NCBI GenBank assembly: GCA_902806575.1
Contig: CADCXD010000001.1
Span: 3,720,001 to 3,784,000, forward strand
Length of the DNA stretch: 64,000 nucleotides
Direction of reading: 5' to 3'
Source: Jackrogersella multiformis
Lineage: Eukaryota; Ascomycota; Sordariomycetes; Xylariales; Hypoxylaceae
The notes under the pieces: model-generated
What the model was told of the DNA's origin: nothing
The model's input: the letters and a program-made list of their open reading frames with translations, nothing else
The model's database searches: none
Shown: one piece after another, positions 45,982 through 58,096 of the stretch
Position numbering within the stretch: position 1 is the stretch's first letter
Layout of the letters: every line of letters begins with the position of its first letter
Translations under genes and position numbers: made by a program

Positions 45982-46579
45982 TAAATGTGTGCTGGGCTGG
46001 TGGACGTAGAACTTCGCTTACTCTGTGTTTCTCGGACAACGAGTCACAAATAGCTACGCAAACACATAAACATCGTATGATTTATTCGTGAAAATGATAC
46101 TCTTCATATTTCTCACAATTATTCTCATCTAGCCCCCATAGTATTCTTCATTCTAGTTACCTCTTGCTGGATAAGCTGTTCCAACATGCCCGCCCCCCTT
46201 AGTTGCCATGGAACGGAGAACACCATAGCTCAGATCTGAAAGTAGGCTCATGAAGCACATTCTTTCTCAAACAGCATAATCACATATCCTAGCTGTGTAC
46301 TAGAAAAGTGAATGATGTAATTCTCTCTTAGCTAACTTAAACCCGTCTAGCCAGTCCCTTATGTTACGTCCTATTCGTCCTCAAACCTCTCTTAAACTCG
46401 CCCATACAAACGACCGCGTCTGTTACACACACACACACACACACACTCACTCACACATACACATACACATACACAGCTCCCTAATTCACTCACTAGAGAA
46501 GAAAAAGGTCAATATGAGGGGTAAACAGCCCCTATTCTACTTAGCGCAACCCTGGCAGTCCAACTTCCCACCCCTTTCC
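45982..46579. other. Intergenic between converging genes, with microsatellite
   Basis: Contains the 3' flank of the unknown gene, a CA-type microsatellite at 46425-46475, and a C/T-rich tract from about 46,560. An open frame through the microsatellite is not considered coding. Confidence 0.55.
46425..46475. repeat. CA/TCAC/ATACAC microsatellite
   Basis: About eleven CA units pass into TCAC and then ACATAC units. This is a compound simple repeat likely to vary in length between isolates. Confidence 0.9.
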
Positions 46580-46960
46580 CTATCTGCTTCTCCCCCTTCC
46601 CCCCATTTCCCCCTCCCCCCTCTTTTCCTCCTCCTCCGTGTCCTCCCCACCAATTACAGCCCTACTGATCCTATCTCCTTGGTACACCGCCGGTATACCA
46701 ATCGCGTCGAACCGGGCCGGGCCCCGCTTCTCTTGGTGCTGCTGCTTCTGCTGCTTCTGACTATCATCAACTAGCTGCTGCCGCGCGGCACGGCCGGCCT
46801 TGCCGCTTTTCCGGGGGGGCTTGTGCTGCTGCTCGACGAAGACGTCGTCCGAGTCCGTAGCGGTGCTGCTATCCCGTCTTGTCTTAGAGGAGTCGACAGC
46901 CTTGGGGTCCGCGGCGCCCTGCTGCTGGGCCGGTTTGTCTCCGGCGTTGGGGGACGTCAT
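46580..46960 (-). CDS. Small disordered hypothetical protein
   Basis: Possible 126-aa protein starting MTSPNAGDKPAQQQG in an AAAATG context. It is rich in Gln, Lys, Asp and Ser (DSQKQQKQQHQEKR) with a less biased middle (ARFDAIGIPAVYQGDRI) and an Arg/Gly/Glu-rich end encoded by a purine tract. No domain is recognised. The non-repetitive middle argues for a real gene; the low-complexity ends argue for caution. A 3' exon replacing the purine-tract end cannot be excluded. Confidence 0.45.
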   Translation of the reverse strand: MTSPNAGDKPAQQQGAADPKAVDSSKTRRDSSTATDSDDVFVEQQHKPPRKSGKAGRAARQQLVDDSQKQQKQQHQEKRGPARFDAIGIPAVYQGDRISRAVIGGEDTEEEEKRGEGEMGGRGRSR

Positions 46961-47573
46961 TTTTGCGCGTTCGTTCGTTCTCGGTGGGGAGATGGAAGAG
47001 AGATAACGGCTAGATGAGAGGATGGATATTAGGTGAGAGGGGAGTAGCTAGTCTCTTCTGGAAATGCGATGAGATTAACAGGAAAACGCAGGGTAGGATG
47101 AAGGAAAACTAAAGCGAAATGTGAACAATTTGTTTAGCCATGATTTATAGCTAGCGATTGCCGCCCCTTTTTACCCCTGACTGTGAGTATCTGTATCTGC
47201 CGTGCCTGTGCTATATGCTTACGCGGTCCTTCCAATATCTTAGCGGTTGTGACCATGGTAACGTCAGTCAACAGTGCTGCTGAGTGACGGTGATAAATAT
47301 TCTTGAGAGGGAGCGAGGTTTATCACAACATACCTTAAAGGGCAGAGCACCGTTGACGACACAACATAGTTCTATGTAATGTCTCACTGCAACAAGGCCG
47401 TACATCCAAAGGGCAACCGAGATATCCATTTCGCTAGATGGCTTTCTAAGTGGGATTCAAAGTTGCACTAATTATTATTATTTATAGTACCATTCTAAAA
47501 TCAAATCGCATCAATTTCTTTCAGCCGCACTGATGAAAGTATTTCGTAATGTCGTCTTCGTTACCTAAGCCAC
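46961..47573. other. Intergenic spacer
   Basis: Lies upstream of the small protein gene and downstream of the exchanger gene. Nothing beyond ordinary AT-rich spacer is seen. Confidence 0.5.
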
Positions 47574-50570
47574 TCAAGCTATGTCTTGCCACGCTCCTGT
47601 TATTTCGATGGCCAAGTTCGCAACGATGCTGACAGACCAAAGTCCGATTAAACTCCAGCCGATCTTCCTAGTCATGACCCATTTGTTCATTGGTACGATA
47701 ACAAGCAGCAGAAGGAGTGTGAAAAGTAAGGTTATGGCGGAGACCATCAGCGTTCCGCTGACTTGTATGTAGTATGGCTCATATCGTATCGGTTCGTTGG
47801 GGTGTTTTATTTTGCTCTCCTTCGCTGCATGTATCGTTTGGTACGCGCCTCCGAGGCCAATACCGAGCAATATGTTCAATAAGGGACCGCCAAAACAGGC
47901 GGATCTGTGCAAGGTTAGCTAAATCTCCACTAATGTGACTTCAATTTTGGTGATAACGTACAAAGCCATGACCGGGTACCCAAGACGGGCGACAGTCACA
48001 TCTGCAACTAGGTCTCCAACCGAATTACCAACTGCAAAGACGGTGAGACCCAGTATTGCTTCTGATATATCCAATATCACCCCGAATGCTTTTAACACGC
48101 CAACTACTTCTCCAGCAATCGTTGAAATCCAGGCGATTGATATACAGAATCCGAGAAAACAGAATAAGAAATGATACTTAGGCCGACGATCAGACGATGT
48201 AGTGAGCAGTATGATGACGAATAGAACTAGGGAGCTTGCGAGTGAACCCAATAACGCTTCCAAAAGGACAATGACGGGTTGGTCAAGATCCTCTATTATA
48301 TTTGCCCAGACGATCAACACACAAAATATCGGACCGGTGAAAACTTGGACGATTAGTAACCAACGATTCCAACCTTGTTCTTCGTCACCTATTGTCGAAT
48401 CCTGTCCAAGCTCCGAATCAGGTTTTGATATTTGTACATCTGAAACGGGGAAGACCGGTATTGCCTGAGATTGGCCTGGCCCCTGCGCATCGTTGACTAG
48501 GGAATCGTTGGGGGTATTCAGGGAGATAAGGCTAGGCGAGTGACTGCGACTAGAGGCCCTGGATCTTGTGCGACGTCTGTACCGCTGCCATTCAGTCTCG
48601 GGTTCGATAGAGCCCATCGGTTCTGAGGACACCGGCGGTGCCGTATTTCCTAGTTGACCTGGCCCAAGTTGTTCTACAACACTTTCTTCTGAGTCATCAT
48701 CTGGTGTCTCAGTCTCCACCACAGGTAACGTAATGACTAGTAAGAAGATGGTGGGTACGGATATTAAGCTAACAAACTTATCCCAGATATTTTTATTCCG
48801 CCAGCCTTGTAAGGTAGGGAACAAAGTATAAAATATGATGTGCGGTGGAGGTAATAGCTGGTAAGGCCACCACCTGATGGGTTTTGGGTTTGTGTATTCA
48901 GTCAAGTCAGGGAGAGACGCATTTTGCTCCTCGACAGAGGGCGGCAGCATTAGATGAGGAAGTTGGTGGGAATTCTCTGTGGTCACAAAGGGCGATTCCG
49001 TGAAGGCGGGGAATGGCGATAATGATGGTGAGGATCTTGAGGATCTTGACGACCTCGAGCTATCGCGAGGAGGACTAGGGATGCGGAGACGATGCAACTG
49101 GGGCGGATGTTTCGGTAACAAATCCCCCGTAGCCAAATCCTCCGCATGATAACCAGCTAATAGATCATTGAGCGGAGGGGCCAACTTCCCTCCTATGATG
49201 TGCGGGCTAGGGGTCCTACCCCTATCCTCTGATGACTCTCGAGGTGCAAGGTCGACATCAACAGTAATTGGGATGGCTCCGGACGAGTGTGCGCGGTTCC
49301 TAGCCACGATAGAAGCATCATTGACGTCTTGGATCGTCTGGACGCTTTTATTCCCTCGAACAATCGCATTTCCCGCTTGTAGAAGGTCAGCAGAAGAGCT
49401 ACGACCATGGTATATTGGCCGCATACGTAGATTTCCCTCTTCCTGTAAGGATGACAATATTGATCTGAACTCCAGCGCGCCAACTAAACTGGGCCGAATT
49501 GGGGTAATGGTCGTCGTATTGCTTCTTCTTCCACGGGGGCGATTCACCCGCATGCTACTCGCCACCTCCGCAGCAACATGCTGGCTACGGTCATTGTCAT
49601 CGTCGTCATCGGGTGAGCCGATCTCAATCCTGGGCCCTCGCTCTATCACACCGACATCAAGAGTGCTAGAACCGCTCCTCCACGAGGTACGACGTTCCGC
49701 GGGTGGAACGTCTTCGTCATCCGGATCGTCTCTATAAGGCTCCAACTCGTCATTTCCGCGTTCGTTTGCGGATGCATAGAAGTGACTACGAGATAGGGCC
49801 TCCTTAGCCCGTCTTGCTTTTCTTCTCTTGGAGACTGCATGCCAACTAACGACTACGACGACATAGAACATGTAGAAAGCAATCATAGCAGAACACTCCC
49901 ACAAGTGTAAGTTCCCATCAGCCAAAAACCCCATAGCAAAGCTAACAGCCGCTATAAAAAAGCATATGTCTCGCACAAATGTCTTTCTAGACACCTTGAA
50001 CTCGCGTACCAGGGCCATGGAACCAGCAACGACGGAGGTGATGAAGCCGGCAGCACCGATCAACTCGCCGACGGCCATGCTCCCACTATTGGAGCTCATG
50101 GCCGCGAAGGTGCTGAATACATCGGGCGATCCATTTCCAAAGGCTAGAAAAGTGACGCCAGCGAGACTCTCGCTCAAGCCGAGGATAGTAGCAATTGTGC
50201 TGAGATTGATGCTGAAAAAGTCACTCGCAGCTATTCCGATAGTGGTGAATAGCAGGCCTAGCCAGAGGGTCAGCACGATAAAGGCAACGGGCTGCACGCT
50301 GCCAAGGTCGCAATAGTAAACTGTCAAGTACTGTATAAGGCCTGCTTCGTCATCTTGACAATTGCGCTTCGCAAAGGCACATTTGTCTTGAACAGTGTGG
50401 ATTAAGCGACACTCTTCACCAGATCGTGGGGATAGAGAAGGGAGTTTCTTCGATGAGACGGTTGGCCCTCTGACGAATATACAGTATGTGGCTAGGAGGG
50501 TGAAGAGGAATACCGTTGTATAAAACGGCCGAGAGCTGAATCCCCTCCTCCAAGGAACAGCAGTATGCAT
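47574..50570 (-). CDS. Na+/Ca2+ exchanger family protein (NCLX-like)
   Basis: Cation/Ca2+ antiporter expected in an internal membrane (vacuole, ER or mitochondrion). Exons 47962-50570 and 47574-47904 give 979 aa. A basic N-terminus with one hydrophobic segment precedes a cysteine-containing luminal loop (EECRLIHTVQDKCAFAKRNC). The first membrane block has the alpha-1 repeat SLAGVTFLAFGNGSPD. A central cytoplasmic loop of about 450 residues is disordered and rich in Ser, Arg, Asp and Pro. The second block has alpha-2, LGLTVFAVGNSVGD, and the intron join restores MALSACFGGPLLNILLG. The paired inverted motifs identify the CaCA superfamily; the FGNGSPD/GNSVGD pair points to the NCLX/YDL206W-like group. 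The ion preference is inferred. Confidence 0.9.
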
Positions 50571-51796
50571 TTTGGACTGGCCGGTTGGATATGTTTAAAA
50601 CGCCATGCCCGAGAAGGTAAAATAGCCTATCAATTGAAAGCTTTGATGGAATTATTAATTGCTAAGAAGAATTCTAAGAAGGAAAAAAAAAACACGAGCG
50701 GAGGAACAGGTGAGGTATGGCTCGGCAGGTAAAGATAAAGATTAATAGATGGTAGGTAGCAAGGTATATTCTAGTGTAGGAGATGGTAGGTAGGTATTGA
50801 TGATGTGGTTGAGCTCGATTTCTTTTAGCTTAGGTACTTAGGTACCTACCTATGTATTCGGAAGAGAAAGACCTATCAAATGCCCTGTTTATACCCTGTA
50901 GATACCGTAAAAGTAGGTACATCTCATGGTACCTACCTACCTAATGTACATACATCCATCCCACTTACCTACTTGGGTAGAGGTACCTACCAAACAACCC
51001 GAATAGCCAACCTGCATGTGGTTTATCCCATTGACGTGGACAGCAAAAGGTACCCCGGACACGTCTTGTAACTCTAGGTACCTAGCTAGTGCATCAGATC
51101 CTTCCCAGACCGCTGGATTTCAAGGCATTAACATTCACAAACAAGCGTAAATGGGCTCCCTCAAACCGATTTTGTCACATTGACGTCAATTTTCTTATCT
51201 TGTATGCGCTGTGACTTGGTAGATACCCAAACAGCCTTAGAGCCTTACACTGCCAAGGGATATCGGTAGTCATTTTGTATTTACGGAAACTTTAAGAGAA
51301 TGATCTATAAAGCGATCCGGGAGATATTGCTCTGTACAAATACCTACCTGGGTACCTAGGTACTATTCGTAATACTATTCGTACTATTCGTACTATTCAT
51401 GACCAAGGAGGAGTGTACTATGTACTCGGAGGGGAAGTTCCGGCTAGGTATCTTACACGTAGGTACTTCGCCAAGATAGGTATCCAATTTTAGAGGGGCG
51501 CCACAAGCCGTTTGTGGTACGTGCTGGGAGGGAGCCATCACTACTAGGTGTTTGTGGCTGTGGCGTAGAGCTTGCAGAAAAAAAGGTTTCAGCTCCACAA
51601 ATACTATAGTACTAATAGAAGGTACCAATTTTCCAACCAAACAAGCTTAGCGTTCCCATTTGTCATTGTTTACTTGCGCAAAGTTGAAGCCGTCTCCGAC
51701 TCGGAAACGCGACGCACAAAAGTTTGCGACCTGCATCTCAGCCCAACTCATAACCAACCCACTTACCAAATACATGCGCAACCCCAACATCCGAAG
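50571..51796. other. Intergenic, divergent promoters rich in ACCT/AGGT words
   Basis: Separates the leftward exchanger from rightward condensin. No gene is supported. It has dense GGTACC/CCTACC words at 50,750-51,085, a perfect TACCTAGGTA at about 51,353, and an adjacent 9-bp tandem repeat (TACTATTCG, about four copies, 51361-51401). Confidence 0.55.
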
Positions 51797-54548
51797 ATGC
51801 CTCGAGTAGCTCAGGTTCCTCGCGCCAGTGCTGGTAGCAGAACAAATTCTGGATCTTCCGGATCGCCATTCAAGTCTCCTCTAAAGTAAGTCGCTATTTA
51901 CGCCGGTCGACCCGGCTATTATGGGTCCCCTAGCAACCCAAAATCTCACTACTCACTATCGAAACCAGAATCCCTCTGAACGACGACGCACAAGAGAGAA
52001 AGAAACGGTTTCACTCCAAGAGAGCCCTCCACGAACGGCAGATTAACGAACTGCAGGCGGCTGCGGCGACGCCTACGAAGAAGAGGCTGGCTGACATCGA
52101 GAATGCGTCTCCCCGCTCGAATCCGCGGACGCCGCGACGCAGTGGGGATGACGACGATGAGGTATTTGTGGTCGGAGGCAACACCGGCGTGACGCCTATG
52201 AAGCGTGTGCCTATCTTGGCCAACTTCGAAGAATGGATGAAGATGGCCACTGATAATAAGATCAACGCCACAAATTCTTGGAATTTTGCACTTATCGACT
52301 ACTTCCATGATATGTCTCTCCTGAAGGACGGAGATGGTGTCAACTTCCAGAGAGCAAGCTGTACCCTCGACGGTTGCGTCAAGATTTATACGAGCAGAGT
52401 CGATAGTGTAGCGTCCGAGACAGGCAAGCTACTTAGCGGCCTCGCGGACAGTAACTCCAAGAAGAAAGATAGAGAAGGCGATGCAGAAGGCGAGGATAGC
52501 GAGGAAGAAGTCGACGAAAATGGCAACGTGCTCAAGAAAAAGACGAAGAAGAGGGTTAGCTCAACCTCTCACGACGCATTACAGAAGAATACTAATCATT
52601 ATCATTTCCGCAGCAACGATCCTCGGAAGCAACTCTTGCACCATCCTTCGCCTCGCTGCAGCTCAAGAAATTCGAACTTGAATTCGCAGTGGACCCCTTA
52701 TTCAAGAAAGCCTCAGCAGATTTCGATGAAGGTGGCGCCAAAGGTCTCTTGTTGAACCATCTTATGATCGACGGCCAAGGTCGCATTGTATTCGACAGCA
52801 GCGACGACGCCAACGATGCTTCTGCGGAGGGCATAAAGCCTCGGAGAAGGGAGGATGCCACCGGGGAAGAAGAGGACGAGGAAGCAGAGGAAGAGGAGGA
52901 TGCAACCATCACAGAACGATCTCCTGAGGACGACGAAGATATTGAAATTGATATCGGCGCTCTCGCGGCTAAATTCTTCCCCGACCTCAGCAGGTTAGAC
53001 GAGCAGGATATCTGCCCGTCGCTTAAGACTTTTGAGCTCGGCAACCCATCGGGCTCCCTGGACGTGCCCTTCCTACGTGCCTCAGAAAACGACACCGAAG
53101 ACGAGGACGATAGTGAAAACGGTGACGGCGGTATTGGCAACAAATCTGGCATGTTTATCGACGAGGATAACCTTGCCGGCTTCGATGACATGACTGCTAT
53201 TGGAGGGTTTGACGTTGCTGACGTCGCATTCGGCGAGGGTGGTGAGGCATGGGCGCGGGAAGCTGCACTAGAACCTCAGATGCGGCCTTATAACGTTGGC
53301 GCTGATGATGGCATGCCCGGGGTCGACGGTGCTGACGGCATCGAGGACGATAATGGCGACTACGTTATCTCCATGAATCGCGCCAAGAACAGTGATAATA
53401 TGCACGAAGACATCCTCGGTTACTTCGACCAAGCTCTCCAGAAGAACTGGGCCGGCCCGGAGCACTGGAGGATACGAAAGATCAAGGACGCCGATAAGGC
53501 CGAGACGACCACCCGCCAGCGAAAGGAGAAGGAACCCTTCGAGGTAGACTTCAAGTCTCCTCTAGACCAGAAGCTAGCCGAGACCATCTTCACGCAGGCA
53601 GCCAGCAATGCCGCCATATCCATGCCTAAGAAGGACTGGAAATCCAAGACTCGAAACCTACTTCCCGATGACAAGCACTTCAACTCAACGCAGCTACTCA
53701 GCCTATTTCTCAAGCCGAAGGCTCGCATGAGCCGCCGCAACCGCTTCGGTAATAAGGGAGGCTTGTTCGGGAACGGCAACAGCCAGCAAGACAACAACGG
53801 CGTCGTGGCGCCGGGCGACATGGACGAAGCCTTCTGGGCGCAGAGGGAGCCGCAGCAGAATGCGGAACAGGATACAGTGCTACCCACGGGTGACTACGAC
53901 GCAAACTTCTTCGACGACGAGATGCCGCTGCCCGGCGGCGGCATGCTGGACGATGACGACGACGAGTTCGCCGACGCCAGGGACCACTTCTCTCCCGGCG
54001 CCGACGTCCCCGCCACTCAGGATATCGGCATCACGGGCATGCTCGACAACGGCATGACGACCGGTGGATTCGGTACCCAGCTCGTCACGTCGACGCGAAG
54101 GTTGAGGCCCGAGTACGTCCAGTACGCTCGCGTGGCGAAGAAGGTCGATGTGCGACGGCTGAAGGAGGAACTCTGGAAGGGAATAGGATTCCCCGAAACT
54201 GCAGATGTAAGTTGTCCACACACACACACCTCCTTTTCTACCTATCAATACGTCAAACTAATCCAATCTCTCCCACAACAGGACCCCAACCGTTCACGCT
54301 TACCCACCCCGCCAACAGAAGCAGAAGGCTCCAAAAAGGCAGAGCCGACGCTCAAGTTCACAAACATCATGAACGAGCTGCAGGCGGTGTACCCCAAGCC
54401 GGTCATGGACGACATCTCAACAAGTTTCTGCTTCATCTGCCTGCTTCACCTGGCCAACGAGAAAGGCCTCATCATCGAGAACACACCCGAGCTGCTCGAG
54501 CTCGAGATCAGAAAGGATTGGTCGGCTGAGGTCACGGGCGAGGCGTGA
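51797..54548 (+). CDS. brn1: Condensin complex subunit 2 (kleisin, BRN1/Cnd2/Barren)
   Basis: Kleisin that links the SMC2-SMC4 heads in condensin for mitotic chromosome compaction. Exons 51797-51885, 51969-52554, 52614-54206 and 54282-54548; all phases close to 844 aa, close to the family norm. The basic N-terminus (MPRVAQVPRASAG) leads to the SMC2-facing segment with VPILANFEEWMKMATDNKINATNSW. LAPSFASLQLKKFELEFAVDP lies across the exon 2/3 junction region and is strongly family-like. The middle is acidic and disordered, with ENWAGPEHWRI-type HEAT-binding motifs (here KNWAGPEHWRIRK). The C-terminal winged-helix part contains KKVDVRRLKEELWKGI and STSFCFICLLHLANEKGL. The small introns are canonical. 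No defects are seen. Confidence 0.95.
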
Positions 54549-55297
54549 TGATCTCTTGGCCAGTTACGATTGTTGACGCCCATTCATTCTTTTCTCGATT
54601 CGTTCGTCGAGCGGCTCGAGGGAAAGGGGGCAAGCGGAGAGAAATACATACGTATATACGTGATATGACGAATTGGACGGGCAAGCAGGCAAGTAACCAG
54701 ATGTTTTTGTGCGTCGCGGTGATGATCATGTCATGATGGCGGCTTCGTGGTCGGCGTGCCACTTGCTTTACTGTTGGGCTATGGAATGATTATGAGCAGT
54801 ATGCGTATGGAGTGTTAGGTACTTAATTGCCTATCAAACATTTTCTTTATTTCTTGTTCCAATTCAAGGAGGTTTCAATAACTATAACTATCAAGCCTAC
54901 CTACCTAGGTAGATTATCGAGCGATGTCTGCATATCTACCTAGGTACATATTAGAGAGACATCTACGGTACGGTATGTCCCTATTCTGCCACGTTATACA
55001 ATATAGGGAACGTACCTAACTTAAGTGGTTTAAGATTCACATCATTTGATTGCAGAACGAACTTCCGAATCTTATAGCTGAACAGTGATATTCATATCCA
55101 TGTTATTCGTTTCCTTGCTCGTAAAAACCTAACCTCTTGTGGGGCCATCCTGTACATACCTTGGCCCTTGATACGTATCCCAGCATAGCTACTCGGTCTC
55201 ACAGCAACCTATCCACGAATTATACGACACCTCATCCCCCTCCCCCCTTAAGCCCCCCTCCTTAAACCACCCTAAATAGCCTCGCCAACCCAACCCA
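54549..55297. other. Intergenic between converging genes
   Basis: Holds two 3' flanks. Perfect TACCTAGGTA copies occur at about 54,903 and 54,939. A C-rich run precedes the stop codon of the next gene on the minus strand. No gene is seen. Confidence 0.55.
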
Positions 55298-57097
55298 TCA
55301 CGACCGCGGCGGGCCATGACGAATCTGCCTCTTCATCTCGGCCCTCCTCTTCTCCTTCCGCTTCTCCTCCGAGCCGCCCGCGATCCCCATCCCCATCCCT
55401 AGGCCGTGTCCGAAGCCCAGCTGCCTCGCCCTCTCCAGAATCCCCTTTTTCACCTTCGGCGCCGGCGACGTCCTCCCGGCTCCAGCCTGGCTTTGGCTTT
55501 GGCTTTGGCTTTGATTTTGGGTTGCAGTAGCGCCCTCGCTCCGCTGCCACGGCACGCCCCCCTGCGCCTGGGTCTGCGTCTGCGTCTCCCCACCACCACT
55601 ACTACCACCAACGCCGCCGCCCTGAATCGAGCCCCTCTTCAGCGACCGCGCGAACCCGAACCCGGGCAAACTCGACACGCGATTCAATTTCCTAGCCACG
55701 CTGCTCGCACCACCACCACCACCACCAACACTCCCCTCCTTCGTCCCTTCCCTATCCCCACTCCCGCCCTTCTCCTCCCCCTTCTCCCCTCCTCCACTTC
55801 CACTCCCACTCACACCTCCACCCAACCCCAACCCCAGCCCCAGCCCCCTCCTCACCCTCAACGGGCTCGGATGCGTGACCCCCCTCTGCAGCGGCGCCGG
55901 CGGCTGCGCGGGCGCGAGCGGGAACGGCGTCTTGACGTACCCGTCGGCGAGCGGGCGGTCGCCCAGCTTCAGCGGCGGCGGCGGCCCCGCCGTCCTCTTG
56001 CTGTTGGCCCTGGCGCGCTGCAGGCCGTCGGGCCGCACCCCCGCCCCCGCGAACGACACTTTGGCCGCGCCGCTTGCCCCCGCGGAGGCCGGGCTCCCGC
56101 TCTGGGTTGGGGTGGGGGCTTCCCTTGCTTGGTTTTGGTTTTGATTTTGATTTTGACTTTGGGCTTGGGTTTGGGTTTGGGTTTGCGAGTGGACTTGGGA
56201 TTGGCTGTCGAGCGTGAACTCCGCGTCGGGGGTATCCCGGTACACGTCGACGTCCGCGGTGAGCGGGAACATGCTCGGGGGGTGTATGACGGCGCCGCTG
56301 ATGGGGCTGCCGGGGTCGCTGTACCGGCAGTTGATCTGCTGGACCTGCTGGTGCGGGGAGGCGAGGCGCGCCGCCGCCAGGTCGCCCGACGAGTGCGCCG
56401 TGTGGCCGCCGCCGCCGCCGTATACCAAGTTTCCGGGGCCCAGTATGTCTCCTCTCTCCCCCTTTCTTTCGCTACGAGAAGAAGGGGAGTCGCGGCGATC
56501 CGTGCTGGCAGCAGCGCTGTCGGACGAGGACACCGCCGAGTGGAAGCTGCGCTCGGACGCGCTGGGCGAGAGCGGCGATACCTCGTATTGCTGGTAGTGG
56601 TGTTTATGGTGGTTATGGTTATGATGGGCGCCGGTGCCGTTGCCGGATAAAGGGGCTGCGGAGACCGGGCTGATGGCGCCGAGGTCGTGCTCACGCGTGT
56701 CGACGACCATGCGTGCCGGGTATCTCGGCTGCGGGGCGGCGATTTCTAGTGGCTGGTGTTGAGGTTGTGATGTAATAGGTGGTGTCGGAAGCTGGAGCGG
56801 ATGAACCATGGCCAGCCCGGCCTCGTCGAGGACGCCTCCAGGGCTGCGGTTGATACGATCATGCTGGTGCTGACTTATCGCCAACAGAGGCTCCAGGACC
56901 GGCTGCCGTAGGGCAACCTCGTCTGGAGGGCTGTAGAGAGACGAAGAGATCGAATCGGGCCGCGGCGGGAGCGCTCTGTTAACATAGTCCGGCAACGCGA
57001 CCGGCGGTGGATATTGCAATTGTTTTCCGGGCGTCCCCCCTACCCCCCGTTGGTTGCAGCCGCTATCTGGCCCGCCTAGATTATGAGACGAGGCCAT
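55298..57097 (-). CDS. Low-complexity, intrinsically disordered hypothetical protein
   Basis: Single-exon, 599 aa, starting MASSHNLGGPDSGC. It is almost entirely disordered: Pro/Gln-rich N-terminus, a His/Asn run (HHNHNHHKHH), Ser-rich stretches, Gln dipeptide repeats (QTQTQTQAQSQNQNQNQNQ), a Gly-Leu repeat (GLGLGLGLG) and poly-Gly. Short non-repetitive islands are the best evidence of function: PLADGYVKTPFPL, a Val-Ser-Ser-Leu-Pro-Gly-Phe-Gly-Phe-Ala-Arg segment, and a basic C-terminal helix (EEKRKEKRRAEMKRQI). No enzyme domain is present. GC content is very high, which also creates a long antisense open frame that I reject. A regulatory or scaffold role is possible but unproven. Confidence 0.7.
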   Translation of the reverse strand: MASSHNLGGPDSGCNQRGVGGTPGKQLQYPPPVALPDYVNRALPPRPDSISSSLYSPPDEVALRQPVLEPLLAISQHQHDRINRSPGGVLDEAGLAMVHPLQLPTPPITSQPQHQPLEIAAPQPRYPARMVVDTREHDLGAISPVSAAPLSGNGTGAHHNHNHHKHHYQQYEVSPLSPSASERSFHSAVSSSDSAAASTDRRDSPSSRSERKGERGDILGPGNLVYGGGGGHTAHSSGDLAAARLASPHQQVQQINCRYSDPGSPISGAVIHPPSMFPLTADVDVYRDTPDAEFTLDSQSQVHSQTQTQTQAQSQNQNQNQNQAREAPTPTQSGSPASAGASGAAKVSFAGAGVRPDGLQRARANSKRTAGPPPPLKLGDRPLADGYVKTPFPLAPAQPPAPLQRGVTHPSPLRVRRGLGLGLGLGGGVSGSGSGGGEKGEEKGGSGDREGTKEGSVGGGGGGASSVARKLNRVSSLPGFGFARSLKRGSIQGGGVGGSSGGGETQTQTQAQGGVPWQRSEGATATQNQSQSQSQSQAGAGRTSPAPKVKKGILERARQLGFGHGLGMGMGIAGGSEEKRKEKRRAEMKRQIRHGPPRS

Positions 57098-58096
57098 CTC
57101 GTTGGTATATGCGCCTCTATCATGTCTTCATGGGAACCGCAACTTAGGCAAGAACATCTACAGGCGTCGCCCGTCTCGAAAAAGCCACGCACCCCATCCC
57201 CCGTCCCTCCCGAGGACCAGACAAAGAACCCGGAAAGTCGGAGCGCTAGGTTCGTTTCCGGCCCAGACCGCGTGTCAGAGATCTGGATTGCTTTGTCGGT
57301 TTAATTGCGAACAAAGATAACTAATTGGAGGGCTATACCATAGGACGAGGCTAAGCGAGTATAGAAATGCCAGCTGATCATGTCTTTCGTTGGACTTCAT
57401 CTTGTCTAGACACCGCGCGACAGATCTCGCGCAATCGAATACCTAGATCGCAACTAGAGCCAGGAGCAACCTGAGCTAAGTGGATGCGGATTAAAGAGCA
57501 ATATCGTACGTCTGATGTCTTTACTTAGTACGATGACTCTTATATGCAAAATAGCAATTTGTCCATGATGATGTCGTGTAATAGGTAAGGTTAGGGGTGG
57601 GGGGGAAATTAGAGGGAAGATATATATACTAGGCTGAATTAGCAAAATCTTCGCACATGTTGACATATAGTGAACATCACCATTATTATAATCAGATGAT
57701 ATTTCAAAAAATACTCCCAATCGTATACCAGCCCTGGAGAGTTCTCAGGTCGAAGAACGTATATTATACTCGCTAACCATCTGGTATGATATAATGCTAA
57801 CTACCTCAAACCACCCTCTCCCCTTTTTAAATCCGAATATGCCTTGACTATAGAAACTCCGGCCCATGCGCATGCTTTTTAAGCACAAGTGAAGCCAAGC
57901 CCTCTCGGGTGACGAAATGAAAAGAACTCCTCTTTGTGACTGATAACACATCTGAAAACTATTGTGGAAGAGCTCATAAGCTCTATTTGCCCGCTACATC
58001 CACCTACACAGGCTGAGTGTTCGAAAGATCCATTAGAGATATTGAACAGTAATTATATCCCATGATGTTGCATTGTCTCATGTACCACCTATCCGA
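57098..58096. other. Intergenic, about 1 kb
   Basis: Promoter side of the disordered-protein gene and 3' flank of the kinase gene. It is AT-rich towards the right. No gene or repeat of note. Confidence 0.5.

Noticed and set aside
46361..46774. 137-codon plus-strand frame across the CA microsatellite
   Set aside because: It consists largely of simple repeats (THTHTH, poly-Pro/Ser/Leu) and has no independent coding evidence.
55406..56650. 414-codon open frame on the plus strand
   Set aside because: Antisense to the low-complexity gene; its Leu/Arg/Pro repeats mirror hexanucleotide repeats of the other strand.
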